64,000 nt of DNA from positions 27,210 to 91,209 of the forward strand of contig NZ_QCXQ01000003.1 in assembly GCF_003124125.1 (NCBI RefSeq). The letters are read 5' to 3'. The DNA comes from Levilactobacillus bambusae (GTDB taxonomy: Bacteria; Bacillota; Bacilli; Lactobacillales; Lactobacillaceae). How positions within the stretch are numbered: position 1 is the first letter of the stretch; each line of letters begins with the position of its first letter. Of this stretch, positions 32,725 to 41,006 are shown one piece after another. Both the position numbers and the translations under genes were made by a program. The notes under the pieces are model-generated. The model was given only the letters and a program-made list of their open reading frames with translations, was not told the origin of the DNA and made no database searches.

Positions 32725-32925
32725 CTAGTAGGTATATACGTGTGAGTCATTGACCGTCGCATTAACAAGGTGGTAGCCTGATACCGAAGCCAATACGCCA
32801 CCGAATGTTTGGACCTGTTCAGCAGTCACGCCTTCAATAACGTTTTGAACCGTTACCTTCACTGACTGTTCATCGTCGGCTGCCAATCCGTAGGTGATAC
32901 TGGTCTTTTTCCAAACTTTTTTCAT
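32725..32925 (-). CDS. DUF1659 family small protein
   Basis: I start at ATG 32925 (MKKVWKKTSITYGL) with GGAGG 7 nt upstream, giving 66 residues. The pattern of two beta strands, VIEGVTAEQVQTFGGVLASV helix and a final strand fits DUF1659. It is first of the DUF1659-DUF2922 pair and lies 88 bp downstream of the sigma-factor gene. Function unknown. Confidence 0.92.
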   Translation of the reverse strand: MKKVWKKTSITYGLAADDEQSVKVTVQNVIEGVTAEQVQTFGGVLASVSGYHLVNATVNDSHVYTY

Positions 32926-33013
32926 GTTAACTCCTCCATTAATCAAGTATGTGATGTGTAAGTCGTTAGCGCTAACCCTTACACCCTTACTAACGAATCA
33001 GCAGCCTAATTTG

Positions 33014-33553
33014 TTACCCCACGTGAAAATCTTTTTGCAAAACGTCATGCATTTTTCTTGCTACCCGGTGACGCCACTGATACACGGTTCCCCGAGAAAC
33101 GCGGTACTGATGGGCAATTTCAGCCACGGACCTTCCCCGTAAAATGCCCAATAAATACCGTTGTTCCGCATCAGAACAACGTTTTAAAACGGTTTTGATG
33201 ACGTCACTCTCGTTAATGCGCCAATCCAAGTCTAAGTCCGGTTGACTGAGTTCCGATAAGGTTTCGGAGTCATCCGGGGTGGTTAAAGCCATTCCCCGCT
33301 GGTCCCGGCGCAATTGATCAACTAATCCCCAATGAATTTTCGTATTGGCATACGCCAAAAATTGATGGGGATAACTGGTCGGATCCTGCGGAAAAGTCTG
33401 GTAGGCCTTGATAAACAACAACCGGGCCTCCTGAAGAAAATCATCGTACCGATTATCCCGCGGAACAATATGCAGCCGTTTTAAATTACCATAGATGACC
33501 ATTTCATGATCACCCGCCAACAAAAAATCAAATGCCGCTTCATAACTTGCCAT
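33014..33553 (-). CDS. Alternative sigma factor of the SigH/ComX type
   Basis: The 179-residue protein shows sigma region 2 (YDDFLQEARLLFIKAYQTFP...FLAYANTKIHWGLVDQLRRDQR, about 35-88) and region 4 (DAEQRYLLGILRGRSVAEIAHQYRVSRGTVYQWRHRVARKM, about 126-167) with a helix-turn-helix. Short sigma factors of this kind in lactobacilli are SigH/ComX homologues linked to DNA-uptake genes. ATG 33553 has GGGGGAA upstream, and a perfect palindrome (33580-33593) precedes it. The DUF1659/DUF2922 pair follows. The nearby ComK-like gene makes a competence role plausible but unproven. Confidence 0.88.
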   Translation of the reverse strand: MASYEAAFDFLLAGDHEMVIYGNLKRLHIVPRDNRYDDFLQEARLLFIKAYQTFPQDPTSYPHQFLAYANTKIHWGLVDQLRRDQRGMALTTPDDSETLSELSQPDLDLDWRINESDVIKTVLKRCSDAEQRYLLGILRGRSVAEIAHQYRVSRGTVYQWRHRVARKMHDVLQKDFHVG

Positions 33554-33579
33554 TCATGGATTCCCCCAACTATACGGAT

Positions 33580-33593
33580 CCATAGCGCTATGG
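33580..33593. promoter_or_regulatory. Perfect palindrome upstream of the sigma factor gene
   Basis: CCATAGCGCTATGG is a perfect 14-bp palindrome about 27 bp before the sigma-factor start codon, a possible operator. No known consensus is matched. Confidence 0.4.
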
Positions 33594-33793
33594 TCAATAT
33601 CTAATTTACTAATTTTTCACGTCTAAATCGAACCCGCTTTCAAGGCCGATAAACCACAGTTTTGGGTATTTATGACGGTCCATTTCAACCGTTTTCAATC
33701 GTCATCATTTGTATATTACACGATTCGTTTTCTTTGCGTAAACCCTACGAAGCCTGTATTCTAAGGCCTATTAAGATATATGGGGGAATTTGA

Positions 33794-34063
33794 ATGGTGA
33801 ACCACCTTGTAACCTATCCGGTTATTTTAGAACCCGAGGCTTCTGGATACAGCGTATTCGTCCCTGATATTTGCGGTCAGAATGTCTCGGCGGCTAGTGA
33901 AACGGATGCCATCACCCACGCCCGCCAATTAATGGCTCAGCAATTATTAACCCGGGATACTCTGCCTGAAGCAACCGCTCTGAAAGAGCTCCAGGTATTG
34001 CCCGACCAACGGGTGTTAATGGTGACGGTTGATTTAGATAAGTATCGTGTGATGTACGGGTAA
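33794..34063 (+). CDS. HicB-like antitoxin domain protein without HicA
   Basis: The 89-residue protein has the HicB partial-RNase-H fold: LVTYPVILEPEASGYSVFVPDICGQNVSAASETDAITHARQLMAQQLL (about 5-52), with the usual Y/F-V-P-D-x pattern. HicB neutralises the HicA mRNA interferase, but no HicA (about 60 residues with a conserved His) is found on either side. There is no C-terminal helix-turn-helix, so it probably does not bind DNA. GGGGG lies about 7 nt before the ATG. A strong terminator follows. It may be a stand-alone HicB-like protein, which is common in lactobacilli. Confidence 0.88.
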   Translation: MVNHLVTYPVILEPEASGYSVFVPDICGQNVSAASETDAITHARQLMAQQLLTRDTLPEATALKELQVLPDQRVLMVTVDLDKYRVMYG

Positions 34064-34064
34064 G

Positions 34065-34107
34065 AAAAAAGGCCATACAGTCCTAACTGGATTGTATGGC
34101 CTTTTTT
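34065..34107 (+). terminator. Terminator after the HicB-like gene
   Basis: Perfect 15-bp stem AAAAAAGGCCATACA with its complement and a 13-nt loop; T-run on both strands. Confidence 0.93.
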
Positions 34108-34206
34108 GTATTAACTATTAATTTACGATAATTTATAGAAGCAATATATGTTATAGTATCTATAGAAACCGCTTTCTTTTAACCATTAACGGATTGGAGG
34201 ATTATC

Positions 34207-35325
34207 ATGGATATACATGATGAGCTGGATACATATAAAAATAAACTTGATAACAGCAAGTTTAATATTTCAGTTTTTACAGATGGACACTACGATATAA
34301 GGGATACATACTTTGCTGAGATGAATAGCAATTATACTACAGGACGCTTATCAGATTCCTACATGCAGCAGTTTATTGACGTACTAGATGGATTTACTGA
34401 TGTTCTTCACTTAAATGGAGATAATATTAATGGCGTGATTGATAATCAACGTAGCGGAATGGCACAAAATCAATATATTTTGCGCAAGTGGTTTACTGGT
34501 AAAAATAAAAGTTATCGTAGCGCAATAATTGGCAATCATGATGACTTATCACCGATAGGCATCTTAAAAGGAAATGCGACAAGCACTAGTATTTCCGATG
34601 TCATAGATGAAAGCTGGTTTCGTGCTAATATTCCCCAGGAACCTTCTACTCATTATGATAACGATAGTTTATCCTTCTACAAAGATTTTGATGCCTATAA
34701 AATACGTTTAATAGCCTTGGATACAGAGGAGCCACCTACTACCTTAGATAGAAATGGTCATGTTTTATATCCCAGGTGGGTATGGCATGGTCTTACAAAT
34801 AAAACATTGTTTTGGCTTTCATACAAAGCATTAATGGGGGTACCATCAGATTACACTACGCTTATTGTCACCCATTGTCCATTGTGGTTTAGTGACGGGC
34901 TAGATTATCAATGGAATGATACTGGTTCACGAATGATTAATTTTGATGTCCTAAGGGAATTACTTAATGGTTTTATCACCGGCCAAAGCGTTTCTATAAA
35001 TAAGTCTGACAAAAGCATTCATGATTGGTTAGATCCGCTTCCCGTTACAAGACGCAACGAGCTTTATGGCGTTGGCTGGGGAGTTAAGCTTAATATAGAC
35101 TTTAGCAAACAGGGAAATCGGTCTTTTATCGGTGTGTTTAGTGGTCACACGCATAAAGAAGCCATTGCTGACTTAGGAACCTTCAAAAACATTCAATTAC
35201 AACATGGTTTTCCAAATAGCCAATCTGGGTTACCTGGTTTAACTACAATATCGATTGATACTTCATCCCGTTTAGTTAACCTAGTTGGTTTTGGCATAGC
35301 GACAGACAGAAGTTTTAAATATTAG
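34207..35325 (+). CDS. Calcineurin-like metallophosphoesterase, phage-tail associated type
   Basis: The 372-residue protein contains all metallophosphoesterase motifs: FTDGHYD (DxH, about 24-30), LNGDNING (about 77), IIGNHDD (GNHD, about 120), VTHCP (about 225) and FSGHTHKE (GHTH, about 316). It should be a two-metal phosphohydrolase or nuclease. It has no signal peptide. AT-rich codons and the neighbour with a tail-fibre motif suggest a phage or prophage origin, where such enzymes occur in tail or baseplate gene sets. GGAGG lies 6 nt before the ATG. The pair has no other phage genes around it. Confidence 0.85.
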   Translation: MDIHDELDTYKNKLDNSKFNISVFTDGHYDIRDTYFAEMNSNYTTGRLSDSYMQQFIDVLDGFTDVLHLNGDNINGVIDNQRSGMAQNQYILRKWFTGKNKSYRSAIIGNHDDLSPIGILKGNATSTSISDVIDESWFRANIPQEPSTHYDNDSLSFYKDFDAYKIRLIALDTEEPPTTLDRNGHVLYPRWVWHGLTNKTLFWLSYKALMGVPSDYTTLIVTHCPLWFSDGLDYQWNDTGSRMINFDVLRELLNGFITGQSVSINKSDKSIHDWLDPLPVTRRNELYGVGWGVKLNIDFSKQGNRSFIGVFSGHTHKEAIADLGTFKNIQLQHGFPNSQSGLPGLTTISIDTSSRLVNLVGFGIATDRSFKY

Positions 35326-35336
35326 GGGGTATTCTT

Positions 35337-36137
35337 ATGGCTGACTTAACACTTGATGAACTCAACGAAAAAGTAGATGAACATATTGGTAATTTTGGTT
35401 CTGCAGTTCATGCAACAGCAGATTCGGCAACTTCAGGTTTTATTTCCGGATTAGAGACCATGACTAGAACGGATACGGGGTCTTCACCAAAGGACATTCT
35501 CACGCTACAGCCAGGTCATTATTTTGGATACGGCTGGTATAATATTTGGACAGACAACACACAAACGAACCCATATACATCTGCATTAGCAGTCGACGTT
35601 TACTATGATACGCACGGCAATAAAATTATATTAGCGTGCGAGGAATATGTCGATAGGCTGCATATGTATAATAATTATGGGCAAGATCGAAAAGTTCCAA
35701 CAGTTACCTATTGGCGTACAATAGCACAAAAATCACCGTTATGGTCGGGCAATATTTCCGCAGTTGGTTCATATATCCCCGTAAGTTCATTGATTGATTC
35801 ACCTATTGGAACTACAACCGGTACAATGATGTTTAATAAGTTGGAAGTTTCCTATACCTACTTAGGAAATGGTGGCATTAAATACGTTGATTTAACAAAG
35901 AGCACAGAAATTTCCATTGACGTAGTCAATTTAAGCAATAACAACAGTGCAGTAAACGTTGCCGAAATGAATCTAACATTAGACCGAGCAAATCAAAGAT
36001 ATCATGTGGAAAGAAATAATTCACAAATAATTGGTGGTCTAAACTATAAACCGTTAGAAACTACTCAACAAGAAGCCTATGCTGCTCTGGATACTAGCTT
36101 AATAAGCATTCTAGGCATTACAGGTGTTAATGACTAA
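35337..36137 (+). CDS. Phage tail/baseplate-like protein
   Basis: The 266-residue protein starts 12 bp after the metallophosphoesterase gene. Its N-terminus, GSAVHATADSATSGFISGLETM (about 21-42), matches the His-Ala-x-Ala-x-x-x-x-x-Gly-Phe motif seen at the junction of phage tail fibres and host-recognition proteins. The remainder is beta-rich, with no membrane segment or signal peptide. It probably formed or attached to a tail structure, or has been reused as a cell-surface-binding protein. AT-rich like its partner. Assignment by motif and context only. Confidence 0.65.
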   Translation: MADLTLDELNEKVDEHIGNFGSAVHATADSATSGFISGLETMTRTDTGSSPKDILTLQPGHYFGYGWYNIWTDNTQTNPYTSALAVDVYYDTHGNKIILACEEYVDRLHMYNNYGQDRKVPTVTYWRTIAQKSPLWSGNISAVGSYIPVSSLIDSPIGTTTGTMMFNKLEVSYTYLGNGGIKYVDLTKSTEISIDVVNLSNNNSAVNVAEMNLTLDRANQRYHVERNNSQIIGGLNYKPLETTQQEAYAALDTSLISILGITGVND

Positions 36138-36166
36138 AAATGATATCACCCTTTTAGGTTTAGCTT

Positions 36167-36205
36167 AAATAAGCACCTCTACCCTAAGGATAGAGGTGCT
36201 TATTT
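36167..36205. terminator. Bidirectional terminator between phage-like cassette and LCP gene
   Basis: Perfect 15-bp stem (AAATAAGCACCTCTA and complement, 9-nt loop) between convergent genes. Confidence 0.93.
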
Positions 36206-36212
36206 AACCACT

Positions 36213-37199
36213 TTAGTTTCCCGATGCTGATACCGCAATTGTTCCCGTATCAGCCTGTGATAAGCCTAAGTTTTCCCGGTTTAAGTTTGTTACACGCTGT
36301 AGTTCAGACTGTGACATAACTTCCATAGACTGGTAGTTAATCTCGTGGCCCGTCCCCTGCAAGTGAGTTTGTTCTACATTTTTCTTTGCGGACCGGTAGT
36401 TCTGTGCCAATCCGGTTAAGTCACTAAACGTTAAATCGGTTTGCATTTGTTTAGAAACTGAATCGAGGAAGTCTTCGTTCAACAAGTTATTAATGGATCC
36501 CGATTGTCCAATCACAGTCGTAATGACTTGTCGCTGACGCGTTTGGCGGCCGTAATCCCCCTGAGGGTCATCATAACGCATCCGGGAGTAAGCTAAGGCC
36601 TTTTTACCGTCCATATGAGTTTCTTCACCCTTGGTAAAGGTGTATCCCTCATACTTAAAGCTGATGGTTGGGGTTAAGTCAATCCCGCCCACGGCATTGA
36701 TCACCTTTTCCATTCCGCCCATGTTCATAATGGCGTAAAAATCAATCGGAACGTTCAACAGCTGCTGGGTTGTCTTAATGGCCGTCCCGGCACTCCCAAA
36801 GGCATATGCCGCATTGATTTTAGCAGGTGATTCACTGGCGTACCCTGGAATATTAACGGCAGTATCCCGGGGAATACTGGTGATGGTCGTTTTATTCTTA
36901 GATGGATTCATCGTAACCAGCATCATGGTATCCGTCCGGCCCTTATAATCCCGGCCTAACGCCCCGGTATCGGTCCCCATGATTAAGATGGAAACCGGCT
37001 TTTTGGCTTTAATTTGACCGTCCGCATCCCGCGACTTAGAAATTCCGGCACTGCGGTAACTCGTATCAATGGCTTTTTTAACATTATGTACTTTGTAGGC
37101 GGCAAATGCTCCCCCCCCTACAATTAAAACAAGTAAAATTGTTAAGATCGTATTTCTTAACTTATGTGATGGCTTTTGACTCATATCAGATCGTTTCAT
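36213..37199 (-). CDS. LytR-CpsA-Psr (LCP) family glycopolymer ligase
   Basis: LCP proteins transfer undecaprenyl-linked wall polymers (teichoic acids, capsule) onto peptidoglycan. The 328-residue protein has a cytoplasmic start, one membrane helix (NTILTILLVLIVGGGAFAAYKV, about 16-37) and an extracellular LCP domain: ILIMGTDTGALGRDYKGRTDTMMLVTMNPSKNKTTITSIPRDT (about 71-113) with the catalytic Asp/Arg residues, and KALAYSRMRYDDPQGDYGRQTRQRQVI (about 200-225). GGAGG lies 6 nt before the ATG. It is downstream of glf and the priming transferase, so it likely anchors the polysaccharide of this locus. Confidence 0.95.
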   Translation of the reverse strand: MKRSDMSQKPSHKLRNTILTILLVLIVGGGAFAAYKVHNVKKAIDTSYRSAGISKSRDADGQIKAKKPVSILIMGTDTGALGRDYKGRTDTMMLVTMNPSKNKTTITSIPRDTAVNIPGYASESPAKINAAYAFGSAGTAIKTTQQLLNVPIDFYAIMNMGGMEKVINAVGGIDLTPTISFKYEGYTFTKGEETHMDGKKALAYSRMRYDDPQGDYGRQTRQRQVITTVIGQSGSINNLLNEDFLDSVSKQMQTDLTFSDLTGLAQNYRSAKKNVEQTHLQGTGHEINYQSMEVMSQSELQRVTNLNRENLGLSQADTGTIAVSASGN

Positions 37200-37273
37200 A
37201 GCTAACCTCCATTTTCCCTTGACTGTTATTTTACCATTTTACAAGTGAAAAGGTTGATAGCTTACACAAATCT

Positions 37274-38392
37274 TTAATTCTTAAACTCAGTGGTCACCGT
37301 CTCTAAAGCCGCTGCAATGACTTGATCCATGTTGTAGTACTTATACTGACCTAACCGGCCGCCAAAAATCACGTTCTCCGCCTGCTTTTCAGCAAGTTCC
37401 TTATATTGAGCGTATAACCCGTTATTTTCTTGGTTATTCACGGGGTAGTAAGGTTCATCCCCCCGGTGCCAATCCTTAGGGTATTCACGTGTCACAATAG
37501 TTTTATTCTTGTCGCCCTTGCCAAACTCAAAGTGCTTATGTTCAATCACCCGGGTGTATGGGGTCTCGGCGTCTGTATAGTTCACCACGGCGTTCCCTTG
37601 GTAATTGTCAACGTCCATTTCTTCCGTTTCAAAATGGAGGCTCCGGTACTCTAATTCACCAAGTTGGTAGTCAAAGAACTGATCAATCATTCCGGTAAAG
37701 ACAACCTTGTCGTAATCCTTTAAGTAGGTTTCTTTATGATCAAAGAAGTCCGTGTTTAATTGAACGTCGATTAAATCGCTGTCTAACATCTTCTCCACGA
37801 TTTGAGTGTAACCGCCCATTGGGATTCCTTGGTAGGGATCGTTAAAATAGTTATTATTATACGTAAACCGAACGGGGAGCCGCCGAATAATAAAGGCTGG
37901 TAGTTCCGTTGCCTTACGTCCCCACTGTTTTTCTGTGTAGCCCTTCACCAATTTATTGTAAACGTCTGGTCCAACTAGGGATAACGCTTGTTCCTCCACG
38001 TTTTGGGGTTCTTTGTCCCCCAAGTTAACGGACGCCTTTTGTTCTTCAATCTTAGCCTTGGCTTCTTCAGGAGTCACAACGCCCCAAAGCTTATTGAAGG
38101 TATTCATATTGAACGGCATATTGTAAATTTCGCCGTTATAATTAGCAATTGGCGTATTAGTGTACCGGTTAAAGTCAGCGAACTGATGCACGTAATCCCA
38201 CACGGGTTTATTACTCGTATGGAAAATATGGGCCCCGTATTCGTGAACCTGAATGCCATCAACTTCCTTGGTATAGATGTTCCCCGCAACGTGGTCGCGT
38301 TTTTCAATAACCGTGACATGGTGGCCCCGCTTAGCTGCTTCATAAGCAAAGGTCGCCCCGAATAATCCGGACCCAACAACTAAATAGTTCAT
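37274..38392 (-). CDS. glf: UDP-galactopyranose mutase
   Basis: Glf uses reduced FAD to convert UDP-galactopyranose to UDP-galactofuranose, the donor for galactofuranose in surface polysaccharides. The 372-residue protein has the FAD motif YLVVGSGLFGATFAYEAAKRGHHVTVIEKR (3-32), the HEYGAHIFHTSN region (about 51-62), the catalytic-site segment with YTEKQWGR (about 154) and a late GRLGQYKYYNMDQVI motif (about 346-360). GGAG precedes the ATG. The gene fits the galactofuranosyltransferase-like gene in the 58-59 kb cluster. Confidence 0.97.
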   Translation of the reverse strand: MNYLVVGSGLFGATFAYEAAKRGHHVTVIEKRDHVAGNIYTKEVDGIQVHEYGAHIFHTSNKPVWDYVHQFADFNRYTNTPIANYNGEIYNMPFNMNTFNKLWGVVTPEEAKAKIEEQKASVNLGDKEPQNVEEQALSLVGPDVYNKLVKGYTEKQWGRKATELPAFIIRRLPVRFTYNNNYFNDPYQGIPMGGYTQIVEKMLDSDLIDVQLNTDFFDHKETYLKDYDKVVFTGMIDQFFDYQLGELEYRSLHFETEEMDVDNYQGNAVVNYTDAETPYTRVIEHKHFEFGKGDKNKTIVTREYPKDWHRGDEPYYPVNNQENNGLYAQYKELAEKQAENVIFGGRLGQYKYYNMDQVIAAALETVTTEFKN

Positions 38393-38565
38393 TTCTATTT
38401 CTCCTTACCTTCTGGTTAACTTATCATCCATATCTGTTTCTATTTATCAACCGATCACTTATTATTAAATAGAATAATGGTTAATAACTTTTATTAATTA
38501 TAAAAAAAGTCATTCCTTTACTAATATCAGGAATGACACTACCCACTGTTCGCTTAATGATAACT

Positions 38566-39345
38566 CTAAAAATGCGTTTGAATTTCCTTTTTTTGGCTAA
38601 ACTTCCGTTGTAAGAAGGCCACCATCTTTTTAACCGTTTGCCGCTTACCTAATTGAATCCAATTTGTTTCAACATAGGTGTATCCACGGGTCTGCAGCCA
38701 TACATCCATCATCAGTTCGGAAATATACCCGTAAACTCTAGCATCTTGCTGGCTATATAGGCTGGTATCTAACCGATCTTCAAGTAAGTTCAAGACCCCA
38801 AATAACCACTCACAATACTCCCGAAAGTAGGCCTGCTGCATGATGAACATATTAAACATATGCGCCGTTGTTCGCTTCATGACCTGATCATAGGCAGGGA
38901 CATATTCTGGATACTGATCTTGTAGGATCAGCCTAATTTCATCTAACGGTTCCTGCCGGTGAGCGTGGATATAATGTGAATAATTAGTTTCAATGTAATA
39001 GTGCCGTTTCTTAGGCAAGATAATGGGAGCCTGACTAAGCAGCTTCTGTAGTTCGTCTTCATTTAACACGTTATTTAAGGAACGCATTCTTGAGGTACTA
39101 AAGTAACGTCGATAGTGCACTAACCCAATTACATCTGCATCCACATTTTTCCAAGCCCAATATATAGCAGTTAATTCATTAAAGTTGGGGTTCTTCACGG
39201 AAATATTATCGCCCTCATCATCACGTTGAAAATCCGTTGTCAAATTAGGATGAAGGGCAGCCCCAACAAAAACGGGGGTATAAATTGGATTATTTACGGG
39301 CATTTTAACGTTCTTATGGGCTGCTACGAGGATTTTCGCATTCAT
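38566..39345 (-). CDS. DUF4422 glycosyltransferase of exopolysaccharide synthesis
   Basis: The 259-residue cytosolic protein matches DUF4422, found in capsule and exopolysaccharide loci: ILVAAHKNVKMPVNNPIYTPVFVGAAL (4-30), NFNELTAIYWAWKNVDADVIGLVHYRRYFS (about 54-83), and an ending YTYVETNWIQLGKR. It probably transfers a sugar onto the lipid-linked primer. It starts 1 bp after the priming transferase stop codon, behind GGGGAG, so the two are coupled. Sugar specificity unknown; family members are often annotated as galactofuranosyl- or capsular transferases. Confidence 0.88.
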   Translation of the reverse strand: MNAKILVAAHKNVKMPVNNPIYTPVFVGAALHPNLTTDFQRDDEGDNISVKNPNFNELTAIYWAWKNVDADVIGLVHYRRYFSTSRMRSLNNVLNEDELQKLLSQAPIILPKKRHYYIETNYSHYIHAHRQEPLDEIRLILQDQYPEYVPAYDQVMKRTTAHMFNMFIMQQAYFREYCEWLFGVLNLLEDRLDTSLYSQQDARVYGYISELMMDVWLQTRGYTYVETNWIQLGKRQTVKKMVAFLQRKFSQKKEIQTHF

Positions 39346-39993
39346 TTAATAAGCTCCCCGCTGAATGAAAATATTAATTAAATTCATGATAATAACCTTA
39401 AAATCGAAGAATAGGCCCCGATTGTCAACATATTCCATTTCAATGTTGGCCCGTTCTGGATAACCAATTTCACTCCGGCCGCGTGCTTGCCAAAGTCCCA
39501 TTGCTCCCGGTTTTACAGATAACAGCTTTTCAACATCATCATATTGCTTTAATTCATCAGCCACAACGGGACGAGGCCCCACAAGCGACATCTCACCCCT
39601 GAGGATATTAATAAATTGTGGAATTTCATCTAATGAAGTTTTTCGCAGCCACTTTCCCAACTTAGTAATCCGGGGATCTTCATCAGCCGGCAACTTAAAG
39701 TTATTGCGAATATACTTTTGATACAAAACCGGATTTGCCTCTAATTTTTTATCCGCATCGACAACCATTGACCGAAACTTCAGGATTTTAAAGGTTTGCC
39801 CGTGAAGTCCCATCCTCGTTTGCTGATAGAAAATAGATCCGTGATCTTCCTTACTAATACTGTACGCAATACTAACAGCCAAGAAAACCGGACTTAAACA
39901 AATTAACGCAAAAGTTGAAAAAAATATATCTACGCATCTTTTTGCACCATTATAGAAGCTTTTATCCTTATTCATTTTAAATTCATCTACCAA
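39346..39993 (-). CDS. Undecaprenyl-phosphate sugar phosphotransferase (priming transferase)
   Basis: This enzyme starts polysaccharide repeat-unit assembly by moving a sugar phosphate to undecaprenyl phosphate. The 215 residues have one re-entrant membrane helix (RCVDIFFSTFALICLSPVFLAVSIAYSI, about 19-46), the GSIFYQQTRMGLHGQTFKILKFRSM motif (about 52-76), the DEDPRITKLGKWLRKTSLDEIPQFINILRGEMSLVGPRP core (about 103-141) and GLWQARGRSE. The start is TTG 39993, fixed by a GGGGGGA site 6-7 nt upstream. The likely first sugar is galactose or glucose. Confidence 0.96.
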   Translation of the reverse strand: MVDEFKMNKDKSFYNGAKRCVDIFFSTFALICLSPVFLAVSIAYSISKEDHGSIFYQQTRMGLHGQTFKILKFRSMVVDADKKLEANPVLYQKYIRNNFKLPADEDPRITKLGKWLRKTSLDEIPQFINILRGEMSLVGPRPVVADELKQYDDVEKLLSVKPGAMGLWQARGRSEIGYPERANIEMEYVDNRGLFFDFKVIIMNLINIFIQRGAY

Positions 39994-40268
39994 AAAAGTC
40001 CCCCCCTATTAATAATTTTTTATCTTCCTCAACATCCCTAAATCAACATAACCGCTATCTCTTTAAAAATACCTAAAATTCATATTGCATTATATTTGGT
40101 TAACCATTAATTTCAAAATGTACTACCCAAGTATTTTACCATAATTATCTATTTCATCGGGTAATAGTTACGACCATAAATTAACAAGATGATTAACAAC
40201 CGTTGGTACATTAAGACTTTCATAAAATAATGTTACACATTTGTAATGAAAAAAACAAGCACGCAAAA
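39994..40268. other. AT-rich gap upstream of the priming transferase
   Basis: The stretch holds the ribosome binding site of the priming transferase and presumably its promoter. No gene or repeat is evident. The thiE terminator lies at its right end. Confidence 0.4.
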
Positions 40269-40307
40269 AAGAATTCGATTTCAAAATTAACTTGAAATCG
40301 AATTCTT
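40269..40307 (-). terminator. Terminator of the thiMDE operon
   Basis: Perfect 16-bp stem AAGAATTCGATTTCAA with complement, 7-nt loop, then TTTTTTGCG on the minus strand. Confidence 0.93.
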
Positions 40308-40331
40308 AGCGTTGCCTAGTTATTGACACAT

Positions 40332-41006
40332 TTATTCACTTAACTTATAACTTTCATCTTCTGGAAACGCAGCTAACATTCGCTGAACCGTTTGATCCAT
40401 ATCGGAACTCTGGGTGAGCATTGAAATCACTGAAACCCCGGCAGCTCCAGTCTGGGCAACCTGCTTCAGGTTTGCTTCAGTAATCCCACCAATGGCCACA
40501 ATGGGCACCTTAGAGTCGTCCACTAAGTCGGTTAACCCATCCAGCCCAATTACTGGGTCTGCGTCAGCCTTCGACTGCGTTGGAAATACCGGACCGCTGC
40601 CTAAGTAAGCAATCCCATCAAGTAGGTTAGCCTGATCAACTTCGGCGAGTGTGGAGCAGGATAGGCCCACAAACATGCGGTCGCCAACCTCGGCAATGAC
40701 CTGCTCAACCCGCTGATCGGATTGGCCCACGTGAATCCCATCGGCATCGAGCGCCTTTGCGAGTTCAATATCGTCATCAACAATAAACGGAATACCAACG
40801 GCCCGACATTTCTCCCGGAGCGTTTGGCCTAAATCCAACCGTTGCTCGCTGGATAACCGGCTGTTGCCCTTATCCCGATATTGAAACGCCGTGATTCCAG
40901 CCTTAATGGCTTCTGACACGATCGCATCTAATTGATAATCAGGAACGTCTTGCGTCCCACAAATAAAGTAGGCGCGTAGCATATTGGGGTGGAAAATTAA
41001 ACTCAT
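40332..41006 (-). CDS. thiE: Thiamine-phosphate synthase
   Basis: ThiE joins HMP pyrophosphate and hydroxyethylthiazole phosphate to thiamine phosphate. The 224-residue TIM barrel shows ITAFQYRDKGNSRLSS (about 37-52), VPFIVDDDIELAKALDADGIHVGQSD (about 73-98), LSCSTLAEV, YLGSGPVFPTQSKADADP (about 135-152) and IVAIGGI, ending with VSVISM. Its ATG overlaps the thiD stop by 4 nt (ATGA). It is the last gene of the salvage operon thiM-thiD-thiE. Confidence 0.97.
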   Translation of the reverse strand: MSLIFHPNMLRAYFICGTQDVPDYQLDAIVSEAIKAGITAFQYRDKGNSRLSSEQRLDLGQTLREKCRAVGIPFIVDDDIELAKALDADGIHVGQSDQRVEQVIAEVGDRMFVGLSCSTLAEVDQANLLDGIAYLGSGPVFPTQSKADADPVIGLDGLTDLVDDSKVPIVAIGGITEANLKQVAQTGAAGVSVISMLTQSSDMDQTVQRMLAAFPEDESYKLSE

